A DNA stretch of 64,000 bases. It comes from Cedecea neteri (lineage in GTDB: Bacteria > Pseudomonadota > Gammaproteobacteria > Enterobacterales > Enterobacteriaceae). A program made the translations under genes and the position numbers. The stretch's first letter is position 1. Every line of letters begins with the position of its first letter. Under the pieces are notes generated by a model. It was not told where the DNA came from, ran no database searches, and saw only the letters and a program-made list of their open reading frames with translations. Positions 56,445 to 64,000 of this stretch are shown here, in pieces. The DNA is taken from positions 3,596,001-3,660,000 of the forward strand of contig NZ_CP009451.1 in the NCBI RefSeq assembly GCF_000757825.1, written 5' to 3'.

Positions 56445-57515
56445 ATGCAAAAAGACGCGCTTAACAATGTTCATATCTCTGACGAACAAATACTCATCAC
56501 TCCGGATCAGCTGAAAGCAGAGTTTCCACTCACCGCAGCGCAGGAAGCGCAAATTGAGCAATCACGTCAAACGATTTCCAACATTATTGCTGGCCGCGAT
56601 CCGCGCCTGTTGGTTGTCTGTGGACCTTGCTCGATCCACGATCCGGAAGCCGCGATTGAATACGCTCGTCGTTTTAAAGCTCTGTCTGAACAAGTTAGCG
56701 ATAGTCTGTACCTCGTGATGCGCGTCTATTTTGAAAAGCCTCGTACTACCGTTGGTTGGAAAGGGCTTATCAACGACCCGCATATGGATGGCTCGTTTGA
56801 TGTGGAAGCAGGGCTGAAAATTGCGCGTCGCCTGCTGGTTGAGCTGGTTAGCCTTGGTCTGCCGCTGGCAACCGAGGCGCTGGATCCGAATAGCCCACAA
56901 TACCTGGGCGACCTGTTTAGCTGGTCCGCAATCGGGGCTCGCACCACTGAGTCCCAGACTCACCGCGAAATGGCTTCTGGCCTTTCTATGCCGGTTGGTT
57001 TTAAAAATGGTACAGATGGCAGCCTGGGGACGGCGATTAACGCCATGCGCGCTGCCGCTATGCCGCACCGTTTCGTGGGCATTAACCAGGCCGGCCAGGT
57101 TTGCCTGCTGCAAACTCAGGGTAACCCGGATGGGCACGTGATTTTGCGCGGTGGCAAAGCCCCTAACTACAGCCCGGCGGACGTTGCCCAGTGTGAAGCC
57201 GAAATGCAGAAAGCAGGCCTGCGCCCGTCCTTGATGATAGATTGCAGCCATGGCAACTCAAACAAAGACTTCCGTCGTCAACCGGGCGTGGCAGAATCCG
57301 CCATTGCCCAGATTAAAGATGGTAACCGCTCTATTATTGGCCTGATGATTGAAAGTAATATCCACGAGGGTAATCAATCGTCAGAGCAGCCGCGTAGCGA
57401 AATGAAATACGGCGTGTCCGTGACCGATGCATGCATCGACTGGGAAACTACGGACAGCCTGCTGCGTGAGATCCACAAGGATCTGAGCGGTGTGCTGGCG
57501 GCTCGTCAGGCATAA
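56445..57515 (+). CDS. aroF: Tyrosine-sensitive DAHP synthase AroF
   Basis: A 356-residue class I DAHP synthase, same length as E. coli AroF, joining PEP and erythrose-4-phosphate at the start of the shikimate pathway. Metal and substrate motifs [35 protein letters not shown] and [13 protein letters not shown] are present. Chosen start [12 protein letters not shown] at 56445, with the ribosome binding site ACAGGA. Forms an operon with tyrA, 10 bp downstream. Confidence 0.97.
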   Translation: MQKDALNNVHISDEQILITPDQLKAEFPLTAAQEAQIEQSRQTISNIIAGRDPRLLVVCGPCSIHDPEAAIEYARRFKALSEQVSDSLYLVMRVYFEKPRTTVGWKGLINDPHMDGSFDVEAGLKIARRLLVELVSLGLPLATEALDPNSPQYLGDLFSWSAIGARTTESQTHREMASGLSMPVGFKNGTDGSLGTAINAMRAAAMPHRFVGINQAGQVCLLQTQGNPDGHVILRGGKAPNYSPADVAQCEAEMQKAGLRPSLMIDCSHGNSNKDFRRQPGVAESAIAQIKDGNRSIIGLMIESNIHEGNQSSEQPRSEMKYGVSVTDACIDWETTDSLLREIHKDLSGVLAARQA

Positions 57516-57525
57516 GAGGTTTACT

Positions 57526-58647
57526 ATGGTGGCTGAATTGACCGCGCTGCGCGATCAAATCGATGAAGTGGATAAAGCGCTACTGGATTTGCTGGCTAAG
57601 CGGCTGGAACTGGTAGCGGAAGTCGGCGAAGTGAAAAGCCGCTTCGGTTTACCGATTTATGTGCCGGAACGCGAAACTTCAATGCTGGCGTCGCGCCGTA
57701 AAGAAGCCGAAGCCTTAGGGGTTCCACCGGATTTAATTGAAGATGTTCTGCGCCGCGTGATGCGCGAGTCGTACTCCAGCGAGAACGACAAGGGTTTTAA
57801 AACCCTGCATCCTTCACTGCGTCCTGTGGTGATTGTGGGCGGTGGCGGCCAGATGGGGCGTCTGTTTGAAAAAATGCTGACGCTTTCTGGCTACCAGGTT
57901 CGCATTCTTGAAAAAGAGGACTGGGCCAACGCACCTGAGCTGTTGGCCGATGCGGGCATGGTGATTGTGAGCGTGCCGATTCACATCACCGAGCAGGTTA
58001 TTGCCAGTCTGCCTCCGCTACCTGCGGACTGCATCCTGGTGGATCTGGCTTCGGTGAAGAATGGTCCGCTGCAGGCGATGCTTGCCGTGCACGCTGGCCC
58101 GGTATTGGGTTTGCACCCGATGTTTGGCCCGGACAGCGGCAGCCTGGCAAAACAGGTTGTGGTGTACTGCGATGGCCGCCAGCCGGAAGCTTACCAGTGG
58201 CTGCTGGAGCAGATTCAGGTTTGGGGCGCGCGTTTGCACCGCTCCAGCGCCGTGGAGCACGACCAGAATATGGCATTCATCCAGGCGCTGCGTCACTTTG
58301 CGACCTTCGCATATGGCCTGCATCTGGCGGAAGAAAACGTACAGCTGGAGCAGCTGCTGGCGCTGTCATCGCCGATTTATCGCCTTGAACTGGCGATGGT
58401 TGGCCGACTGTTTGCCCAGGATCCGCAGCTTTATGCCGATATTATTATGTCGTCAGAAAGCAATCTGGCGCTGATCAAGCGTTATTACAAACGCTTCGGC
58501 GAGGCGATTGGCCTGCTGGAACACGGCGACAAGCAGGCGTTTATCGACAGCTTCCGTAAAGTGGAGCACTGGTTCGGGGATTACGCTCAACGTTTCCAGA
58601 ATGAGAGCCGCGTCCTGTTACGCCAGGCAAATGATAACCGCCAGTAA
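57526..58647 (+). CDS. tyrA: Chorismate mutase / prephenate dehydrogenase TyrA
   Basis: A 373-residue bifunctional enzyme, the E. coli length. N-terminal chorismate mutase ([20 protein letters not shown], about 7-90) and NAD-dependent prephenate dehydrogenase ([20 protein letters not shown] onward) with GLHPMFGPD. Makes 4-hydroxyphenylpyruvate for tyrosine. Second gene of the TyrR-controlled aroF-tyrA operon, ending at its own terminator. Confidence 0.97.
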   Translation: MVAELTALRDQIDEVDKALLDLLAKRLELVAEVGEVKSRFGLPIYVPERETSMLASRRKEAEALGVPPDLIEDVLRRVMRESYSSENDKGFKTLHPSLRPVVIVGGGGQMGRLFEKMLTLSGYQVRILEKEDWANAPELLADAGMVIVSVPIHITEQVIASLPPLPADCILVDLASVKNGPLQAMLAVHAGPVLGLHPMFGPDSGSLAKQVVVYCDGRQPEAYQWLLEQIQVWGARLHRSSAVEHDQNMAFIQALRHFATFAYGLHLAEENVQLEQLLALSSPIYRLELAMVGRLFAQDPQLYADIIMSSESNLALIKRYYKRFGEAIGLLEHGDKQAFIDSFRKVEHWFGDYAQRFQNESRVLLRQANDNRQ

Positions 58648-58668
58648 GTGGCAAAAGGTTTTATAATC

Positions 58669-58702
58669 AAAAGCCAGTGGGAGTTTGCCCGCTGGCTTTT
58701 TT
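58669..58702 (+). terminator. Terminator of aroF-tyrA
   Basis: AAGCCAGTGGG-AGTTTG-CCCGCTGGCTT followed by a T6 run. Located 22 bp before the start of the SMP-30-like gene, so that gene needs read-through or its own promoter. Confidence 0.9.
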
Positions 58703-58724
58703 GTTTGCCAAAAGGATACCTGAA

Positions 58725-59597
58725 ATGGCTGAGCCGCAGCTGCTGTTCGACTATACCGGTCACTTACCCGAATGCCCTACGTGGAGCGCAGAAGAAGGCA
58801 GCCTCTATTGGACGGACATTCTTGAGAACGAAATCCACCGCTACCATCTTGCCAGCGGCAAACATGACGTTATTCAGTTTTCTGAAGAGGTGGGCTGCTT
58901 TGCCCTGCGTGAGTCCGGCGGGTTTATCGTGGCGATGCGCAGCGGAATCTGGCTAACCAATAAAACCGGGCTTATCGTGGGCAAAGTCTGTGATAACCCA
59001 AGTAACCCGGATTTGGCCCGTTTCAACGACGGCGGTACCGACAGGCAGGGGCGTTTTTACGCCGGCACGTTTTGGGGCCCCGGTGACTATAATGGCGCGT
59101 TACTTTGCCGGGTGGATAACGACCTGACGCCGCATGTGATTCAGCATGATATCCACGGCGCTAACGGGCTGGCATTTAGCGCGGATGGAAAATGGATGTA
59201 TACCTCGGACACGCCAAATGCCGTGATTTACCGCACGCCGCTGGATGCCCATGGCGAGCCGGGCATACGTGAAGTCTTTAAGCGATTTGCCCAAGGCGAG
59301 GGCATGCCTGACGGCGCGGCGATGGACAGCGAAGGGCATTACTGGACGGCGCTGTTTGATGGCTACCGCATAGCGCGTATTTCTCCACAAGGGGAAATAG
59401 TGGAAGAGCACCGCTTGCCCGTGCGCTGCCCAACGATGGTCTGTTTTGGTGGCGATGATATGAAAACGCTATTTATCACCACGACCAGAGAAAACATGGA
59501 CGATGAAGAAGTGGCTCGGTTACCGCTGTCTGGGGCGCTTTTCACCCTCCGCGTTGAAGTGGCCGGAATGGAAAAGCTGAAGTTTCGGGAAATGTGA
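58725..59597 (+). CDS. SMP-30/gluconolactonase/LRE-family protein
   Basis: A 290-residue six-bladed beta-propeller hydrolase-like protein. Family motifs: ECPTWSAEEGSLYWTDI (metal-binding Glu near residue 15), RFNDGGTDRQGRFYAGTF (Asn and Asp), HGANGLAFSADGKWMYTSD and GMPDGAAMDSEGHYWTALF (metal-binding Asp). It probably hydrolyses a sugar lactone; the exact substrate is unknown. Start ATG at 58725 with AAAGGA. It sits between tyrA and pheA, which are direct convergent neighbours in E. coli K-12 as I recall it. Intact. Confidence 0.88.
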   Translation: MAEPQLLFDYTGHLPECPTWSAEEGSLYWTDILENEIHRYHLASGKHDVIQFSEEVGCFALRESGGFIVAMRSGIWLTNKTGLIVGKVCDNPSNPDLARFNDGGTDRQGRFYAGTFWGPGDYNGALLCRVDNDLTPHVIQHDIHGANGLAFSADGKWMYTSDTPNAVIYRTPLDAHGEPGIREVFKRFAQGEGMPDGAAMDSEGHYWTALFDGYRIARISPQGEIVEEHRLPVRCPTMVCFGGDDMKTLFITTTRENMDDEEVARLPLSGALFTLRVEVAGMEKLKFREM

Positions 59598-59602
59598 TTT
59601 AT

Positions 59603-59627
59603 CCAGCCCGGTTGAAGCCGGGCTGGC
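59603..59627. terminator. Hairpin between SMP-30-like gene and pheA
   Basis: CCAGCCCGG-TTGAAG-CCGGGCTGG between two convergent genes. The flanking T-run is weak. Confidence 0.6.
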
Positions 59628-59634
59628 ATTGTTA

Positions 59635-60795
59635 TCAGGCCGGGTCGACCGGTACTACGTTTTCGCTTGGGTAGCTGCCCAGTAGCTTCAGGGAGCGGGT
59701 GATTTCGCCCAGCTCTCGTAGCGCCTTACGCATAGCCTCATCTTTCAGGTTGGCCTGAATATCCAGATAAAACATCTCTTCCCACGGGTTGCCGTTGATT
59801 GGGCGTGATTCCAGCCTGGTCATGATCAGATTGTGGTTGCGTAAGACCAGTAACGCCTCTACCAGCGCACCGGCCTGCTGGCCAGTTGCCATCAGCAGAG
59901 TGGTTTTCGCGGGTACCTGATCGGACACTTCAACGGCCTTACGCGCCAGCACGATAAAGCGAGTAATGTTCTGGGTCTGATTTGCAAGGTTGCGTTCCAG
60001 CACCTGCAGGCCGTAAAGAGCGCCACCGGCTTCACTGCCCAGCGCGGCGACGTGAGGCGAGTTAGCCTGTGCGACTTTTTCCATCGCCGCAGAGGTGCTT
60101 TCCGTGTATTCAATTTTCCAGTGAGGATAGCGATTAATGAACTGGCTGCACTGCTGGAAAGGCTGAGGGTGACTGTAAACAGTCTGGATCTGCTCGAGGT
60201 CGGTAGAGCCGGAAACCAGCACGCAGTGGTCAATCGGCACCGTCATTTCGGCCACGATCGACAGGCTGGTGTGCTGCAACAGGTCGTAGACGTCGTTGAT
60301 AGCCCCCGAGCTGGTGTTTTCAATCGGCACGACGGCGTAATCCGCCTGGCCGGTTTCCACCTGGTTGAAGATATCGTGGAATTTGGCGCAGCCGCTTTCG
60401 ATGAACTGTTCAAAGTGTCGAGCGGCGTACTGGCGAGCGGCTAGGTGAGAGTAAGAGCCTTTAGGCCCAAGGAAAGCGACGCGGGCAGAGTGAGGGTTAG
60501 TTTTATTCAGGTGCTGCTGCAGCAAGGTCTGCTGGGTAAGAACTGAGTCTTCAATAATGAGCTGGAACAGGCGCGTGATGTAGTGGGCATCGAGATGGTG
60601 GTCTTTACCGAGGGTAATCAGGCGTTCCAGTAAGTCTCTTTCTCGATCGATATCGCGTACCGGGCGGTGAGAAGCGAGCTTTGCTTTGCCAACCTCAACC
60701 GCCAACAGGCGGCGCTCTGCCAGCAGGGCTAACAGCTTTTCATCCAGCGCGCTGATTTTATCGCGCAGGGCCAGCAACGGATTAATTTCGGTCAT
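59635..60795 (-). CDS. pheA: Chorismate mutase / prephenate dehydratase PheA
   Basis: A 386-residue bifunctional enzyme, the E. coli length. N-terminal chorismate mutase ([22 protein letters not shown]), prephenate dehydratase ([36 protein letters not shown] with the catalytic Thr-Ser region) and a C-terminal ACT domain for phenylalanine feedback ([15 protein letters not shown], then [18 protein letters not shown]). Controlled by transcription attenuation at the pheL leader just upstream. Confidence 0.97.
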   Translation of the reverse strand: MTEINPLLALRDKISALDEKLLALLAERRLLAVEVGKAKLASHRPVRDIDRERDLLERLITLGKDHHLDAHYITRLFQLIIEDSVLTQQTLLQQHLNKTNPHSARVAFLGPKGSYSHLAARQYAARHFEQFIESGCAKFHDIFNQVETGQADYAVVPIENTSSGAINDVYDLLQHTSLSIVAEMTVPIDHCVLVSGSTDLEQIQTVYSHPQPFQQCSQFINRYPHWKIEYTESTSAAMEKVAQANSPHVAALGSEAGGALYGLQVLERNLANQTQNITRFIVLARKAVEVSDQVPAKTTLLMATGQQAGALVEALLVLRNHNLIMTRLESRPINGNPWEEMFYLDIQANLKDEAMRKALRELGEITRSLKLLGSYPSENVVPVDPA

Positions 60796-60818
60796 AACGC
60801 TACCTTTTCGATGTCCAT

Positions 60819-60845
60819 AAAAAAAGCCTCCCGCTTGGGAGGCTT
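60819..60845 (-). terminator. pheA attenuator
   Basis: Stem GCCTCCC-GCTT-GGGAGGC with a seven-base A-run on the plus strand (T-run on the transcribed minus strand). A further GCCTCCC copy at 60884-60890 can form the alternative antiterminator pairing, giving the classic Phe-controlled switch. Confidence 0.9.
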
Positions 60846-60892
60846 GTTTGTTCGTCTTCGCATTCTTTATCACACGACGAATTGCCTCCCAG

Positions 60893-60940
60893 TCAGGGGA
60901 AGGTAAAAAAGAATGCGAAGAAAAACGGGAAAAGTTTCAT
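60893..60940 (-). CDS. pheL: pheA leader peptide PheL
   Basis: A 15-residue peptide [15 protein letters not shown] with eight phenylalanines, followed by TGA. Ribosome stalling on the Phe codons when charged tRNA-Phe is scarce favours the antiterminator and pheA transcription. The N terminus differs slightly from the E. coli peptide (MKHIPFFF...). Confidence 0.93.
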   Translation of the reverse strand: MKLFPFFFAFFFTFP

Positions 60941-60997
60941 GTCAGGTTTCCTGAGGAATCTGAGAGGTAAAGTACCTGCTCTGTTTTCGTTCTGTCA

Positions 60998-61023
60998 ATA
61001 AAAAACGCGCCCGAAGGCGCGTT
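60998..61023 (-). terminator. Terminator of raiA
   Basis: AACGCGCC-CGAA-GGCGCGTT followed on the minus strand by a T-run. Confidence 0.88.
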
Positions 61024-61049
61024 GCGGTGAGTGGAAGGAGAGTGATGTA

Positions 61050-61394
61050 TTACTCTTCGTCAGCTTCTGCTTCTGCGAAGGACACGTCTTTCACTGAACC
61101 TGCTGCGCGACGTGCTTCACCTTTGTGTTGCACTTTATTTAACTGCCGCTCCAGTTTGTTGATTAAATCGTTGATAGCCGTATACATATCTTCATGTCTG
61201 GCACTGGCTACGAGGTGCCCATTCGGTGTGTTAATCGTGGCATCGGCCACAAAACCCTGAGGCTCTTTGGACAAGATAATATGTGGATTAATTAGATGAG
61301 TTTGCCACTTGTCCAGCTTACTGAGACGGTCGGCGACATGCTGGCGAATAGCTGGGGTGATTTCCATTTGCTTGCTGGTAATGTTCATTGTCAT
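61050..61394 (-). CDS. raiA: Ribosome-associated inhibitor RaiA (YfiA)
   Basis: A 114-residue hibernation factor of the short HPF/RaiA family ([20 protein letters not shown], then [19 protein letters not shown]). It binds the 30S decoding centre under cold shock and stationary phase, blocking translation without forming 100S dimers. The acidic C-terminal tail (AEADEE) is typical of RaiA rather than HPF. Confidence 0.96.
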   Translation of the reverse strand: MTMNITSKQMEITPAIRQHVADRLSKLDKWQTHLINPHIILSKEPQGFVADATINTPNGHLVASARHEDMYTAINDLINKLERQLNKVQHKGEARRAAGSVKDVSFAEAEADEE

Positions 61395-61616
61395 AAAGTT
61401 ACCTCTTGTCTTTGCCGTCTTGGTAACTTCAGCATACCGTTCCTAATGTCAAAATGTGTGATGTAAATCACATTATTTTGTCACTTTTTGTCAAGGAAGG
61501 CTTTTTGTGAGGCAGAACAGGATATGTATTTTTAAGGCTTGTGGTTATCGGAAATCGCGTCCATATTTGATGGGATGACCTGACGCTAAACCGTTTCAGT
61601 TTTTGCGTCGGCAGAT

Positions 61617-61646
61617 AAAAAAACGGCAGCCGAGGCTGCCGTTTTT
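61617..61646 (-). terminator. Terminator of bamD
   Basis: AACGGCAGCC-GA-GGCTGCCGTT with an A-run on the left (T-run on the transcribed minus strand). Confidence 0.9.
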
Positions 61647-61662
61647 CTTGCGATATCGTCGA

Positions 61663-62400
61663 TCAGGTATTGCTGCTATTGGCGGCAATAATCTTCGCAA
61701 CTTTGTCAGCCTGACCCGGCATCTGCATCTCGCGGTAGGCATTTTCCATCAGCTTCAGGCCGTCACGAGTGGCCTGAGTGTCCGGATAATCACGCAGCAT
61801 ACCTTCAACGCGATTAACTACTGCAACCCAGGCGCCGCGTTTCGTGTAATATTGCGCCACGGAAAGCTCATACTTCGCCAGGCGATCTTTGAGGAACACG
61901 AGGCGTTTGGTCGCATCGGTGACGTATTGGCTGTTTGGATAGCCGCGAACCAGCTTCGAGAAGTCGTTGAATGCGTCGCGAGCGTGCTGCGGATCGCGGT
62001 CAGAACGATCAACGCCGAAGAAGCCTTGCAGCGCACTGTCATCCAAAGCCATGTCCGTCAGGCCACGCATGTAAAGTACGTAGTCGATGTTTGGATGAGT
62101 CGGATTAAGGCGCATGAAGCGATCGATCGCCGCCTGAGCCAGCGGTAAGTCCGCATTTTTGTAGTAGGCGTAGATCAGGTCGAGCTGCACTTGCTGAGAG
62201 TACGGGCCGAACGGATAACGGTTATCCAGCGCTTCCAGTTGCGTTATCGCCGCTTTAAAGTTACCGTCCTGCAGCTTTTGCTGGGCAGTCGCATAGATCT
62301 CAGAAGGCGGATTATCAGGAACCTCATCCTTGGAACTGGAGCAACCAGCCAAAGCCAGGCTCAACGTGGCCGCTGCCACCAGATATTTCATGCGCGTCAT
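61663..62400 (-). CDS. bamD: Outer-membrane assembly lipoprotein BamD
   Basis: A 245-residue essential lipoprotein, the E. coli length. Signal peptide with lipobox LALAGC (Cys about residue 20), then five TPR motifs ([40 protein letters not shown]). Scaffolds the BAM complex with BamA, B, C and E. Divergent from rluD. Confidence 0.97.
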   Translation of the reverse strand: MTRMKYLVAAATLSLALAGCSSSKDEVPDNPPSEIYATAQQKLQDGNFKAAITQLEALDNRYPFGPYSQQVQLDLIYAYYKNADLPLAQAAIDRFMRLNPTHPNIDYVLYMRGLTDMALDDSALQGFFGVDRSDRDPQHARDAFNDFSKLVRGYPNSQYVTDATKRLVFLKDRLAKYELSVAQYYTKRGAWVAVVNRVEGMLRDYPDTQATRDGLKLMENAYREMQMPGQADKVAKIIAANSSNT

Positions 62401-62533
62401 GACGTTTGACTTTCCTAAGTAATTTTATTTCCGGGAGAGTTCGTGTTCCAGCTCCCGATAAAGACCAGCTACAATAGCACATTATATTAAACGGCATTGC
62501 CGTAAAACCCAACGTTAACGAAAGAAGCTGTCT

Positions 62534-63514
62534 ATGGCACAACTAGTACAACTCACCGAAACGGTGTCCGATTCACAACTGGGTCAACGCTTAGATCAGG
62601 CATTGGCCGAATTGTTCCCGGATTATTCGCGTTCGCGCATAAAAGAATGGATTCTTGACCAGAAAGTCACGGTCAACGGCGTTGTCTGGGACAAGCCGAA
62701 AGAGAAAGTGTTGGGTGGCGAACTCGTTGCTATCAATGCAGAAATTGAAGAAGAAGCGCGCTGGGAGCCTCAGGACATCCCGTTGAATATCGTTTATGAA
62801 GATGAAGATATTCTGGTGATCAATAAGCCGCGTGACCTGGTAGTGCATCCTGGCGCAGGCAACCCGGACGGCACGGTGCTGAATGCGCTTTTGCATTACT
62901 ATCCGGCGATTGCGGATGTACCGCGTGCGGGCATCGTCCACCGTCTGGATAAAGACACCACCGGCCTGATGGTCGTGGCGAAAACCGTTCCTGCACAGAC
63001 TCGCCTGGTTGAAGCACTTCAGCTGCGTGAAATTACCCGTGAGTACGAAGCCGTTGCGATTGGTCATATGACCGGCGGCGGTACGGTGGAAGAGCCTATC
63101 AGCCGCCATCCAACCAAACGTACCCACATGTCCGTGCACCCAATGGGAAAACCTGCGGTGACTCATTACCGCATTATGGAACACTTCCGCGTTCATACGC
63201 GTCTGCGTCTGCGTCTGGAAACCGGGCGTACTCACCAGATTCGCGTACACATGGCGCACATCAGCCATCCGCTGGTGGGCGATCAGCTGTACGGTGGCCG
63301 TCCTCGTCCGCCGAAAGGGGCTTCGGAAGAGTTTGTCAGCATACTGCGCAAGTTTGACCGCCAGGCGCTGCATGCCACCATGCTACGTCTTTACCATCCA
63401 GTCAGCGGCATTCTGATGGAATGGAGCGCGCCGATCCCGCAGGATATGGTTGATCTTATCGAAGCCCTGCGCGTCGATACCGAAACCCATAAGGATCAAC
63501 TGGACTGGCTATGA
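62534..63514 (+). CDS. rluD: 23S rRNA pseudouridine synthase RluD
   Basis: A 326-residue enzyme, the E. coli length, modifying U1911, U1915 and U1917 in helix 69. N-terminal S4 domain (SRSRIKEWILDQKVTVNG) and catalytic domain with HRLDKDTTGLMVVAKT, where the Asp is catalytic. Its stop overlaps the pgeF start (ATGA). Confidence 0.98.
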   Translation: MAQLVQLTETVSDSQLGQRLDQALAELFPDYSRSRIKEWILDQKVTVNGVVWDKPKEKVLGGELVAINAEIEEEARWEPQDIPLNIVYEDEDILVINKPRDLVVHPGAGNPDGTVLNALLHYYPAIADVPRAGIVHRLDKDTTGLMVVAKTVPAQTRLVEALQLREITREYEAVAIGHMTGGGTVEEPISRHPTKRTHMSVHPMGKPAVTHYRIMEHFRVHTRLRLRLETGRTHQIRVHMAHISHPLVGDQLYGGRPRPPKGASEEFVSILRKFDRQALHATMLRLYHPVSGILMEWSAPIPQDMVDLIEALRVDTETHKDQLDWL

Positions 63515-64000
63515 CCAAAACGATCGTCCCGCAGTGGCCCCTTCCTGAAGGGGTTGCCTCCTGTAGCTCAACCCGTATCGGCGGTGTTAGCGTCGCGCCA
63601 TATGACTCGATGAATCTGGGCGCCCATTGCGGCGATGATTTGGAGCATGTCGAAGAGAACCGCCGGCTGTTTTACACCGCGGCAGGCTTGCCTTCCCGGC
63701 CGGTCTGGCTTGAGCAGGTTCACGGCAAAACGGTGTTGAAGCTGACGGGCGAGCCTTATGCCTCAAAGCGTGCGGATGCTTCTTATAGCAATACGCCGGG
63801 GACGGTTTGTGCGGTGATGACGGCAGATTGTCTGCCGGTACTGTTTTGTAATGAGGCGGGAACCGAGGTTGCCGCAGCACATGCCGGCTGGCGAGGCTTA
63901 TGTGAAGGCGTACTAGAAGAAACAGTTGCCTGTTTCCAGGACGATCCGCAGAACATTCGTGCCTGGCTTGGGCCGGCGATTGGCCCCCTGGCGTTTGAAG
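63511..64000 (+). CDS. pgeF: Polyphenol-oxidase-fold purine nucleoside enzyme PgeF/YfiH (partial)
   Basis: The first 163 codons of a YfiH/LACC1-family gene, cut by the window end; the full protein is about 243 residues in E. coli. Visible: MTKTIVPQWPLPEGVASCSS, WLEQVHG (His), MTADCLPVLF (Cys) and AAAHAGWRGL (His), the conserved metal-site residues. Described in E. coli as a peptidoglycan editing factor with activity on misincorporated amino acids, while homologues act on purine nucleosides. Start codon overlaps the rluD stop. Confidence 0.95.
   Translation, partial: MTKTIVPQWPLPEGVASCSSTRIGGVSVAPYDSMNLGAHCGDDLEHVEENRRLFYTAAGLPSRPVWLEQVHGKTVLKLTGEPYASKRADASYSNTPGTVCAVMTADCLPVLFCNEAGTEVAAAHAGWRGLCEGVLEETVACFQDDPQNIRAWLGPAIGPLAFE

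Overview
The window is chromosomal DNA of a gamma-proteobacterium of the family Enterobacteriaceae. From about 42.3 kb to the right end it carries the conserved block that surrounds ssrA in E. coli K-12: smpB, ratA-ratB, bamE, recN, nadK, grpE, yfjD-ypjD, ffh, rpsP-rimM-trmD-rplS, yfiB-dgcN-yfiR, aroF-tyrA, pheL-pheA, raiA, bamD, rluD-pgeF. Gene order and protein lengths match closely. An intact chromosomal oqxAB with rarA and oqxR suggests a genus of the Klebsiella/Enterobacter/Cedecea/Kosakonia kind rather than Escherichia or Salmonella, but the genus cannot be fixed from sequence reading alone.

Layout. 0.5-4.6 kb: a 1359-residue classical autotransporter with an extremely glycine-rich passenger. 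4.7-6.8 kb: an AraC-type regulator divergent from an NAD(P)-dependent aldehyde/ketone reductase. 6.8-7.4 kb: a gene graveyard holding a ketopantoate-reductase-like fragment and a decayed mqsRA toxin-antitoxin pair. 7.4-9.2 kb: a LysR regulator divergent from a nitroreductase. 9.2-11 kb: a repeat-containing exported protein and the cbpAM chaperone pair. 11.1-12.0 kb: a TacA-TacT type toxin-antitoxin module with a perfect operator-like palindrome. 12.3-17.9 kb: oqxR, oqxB, oqxA and rarA. 18.0-23.4 kb: low-GC accessory DNA with SymE-like and GNAT genes, an AIPR-family (abortive-infection related) gene, a complete IS3-family (IS407-group) element with 4-bp target duplication, and a truncated P4-type integrase. 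23.58-23.94 kb: tmRNA (ssrA), the likely attachment site for that island. 24.06-41.5 kb: a type I secretion operon for a 4190-residue BapA-like adhesin, lying between smpB and ssrA exactly where Salmonella carries SPI-9/bapABCD. 42.3-64 kb: conserved housekeeping core.

How the genes work together. The bap operon should secrete one giant surface adhesin through its own outer-membrane channel, ABC exporter and membrane-fusion protein. The c-di-GMP module yfiR-dgcN-yfiB further right is a plausible biofilm partner. smpB and ssrA, the two halves of trans-translation, are split apart by the adhesin operon but both look intact. The oqx locus is a complete self-regulated multidrug pump. The aromatic block (aroF-tyrA with TyrR boxes, pheA with its attenuator and leader peptide) is intact and has a sugar-lactonase-like gene inserted between tyrA and pheA. 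Two ERIC repeats sit in transcribed leaders or spacers of important genes (recN and trmD-rplS).

Candidates for something less well described: the AIPR gene in the ssrA-linked island, the glycine-rich autotransporter with about 11 rung-like modules, and the ERIC element lodged between the LexA boxes and the coding start of recN.
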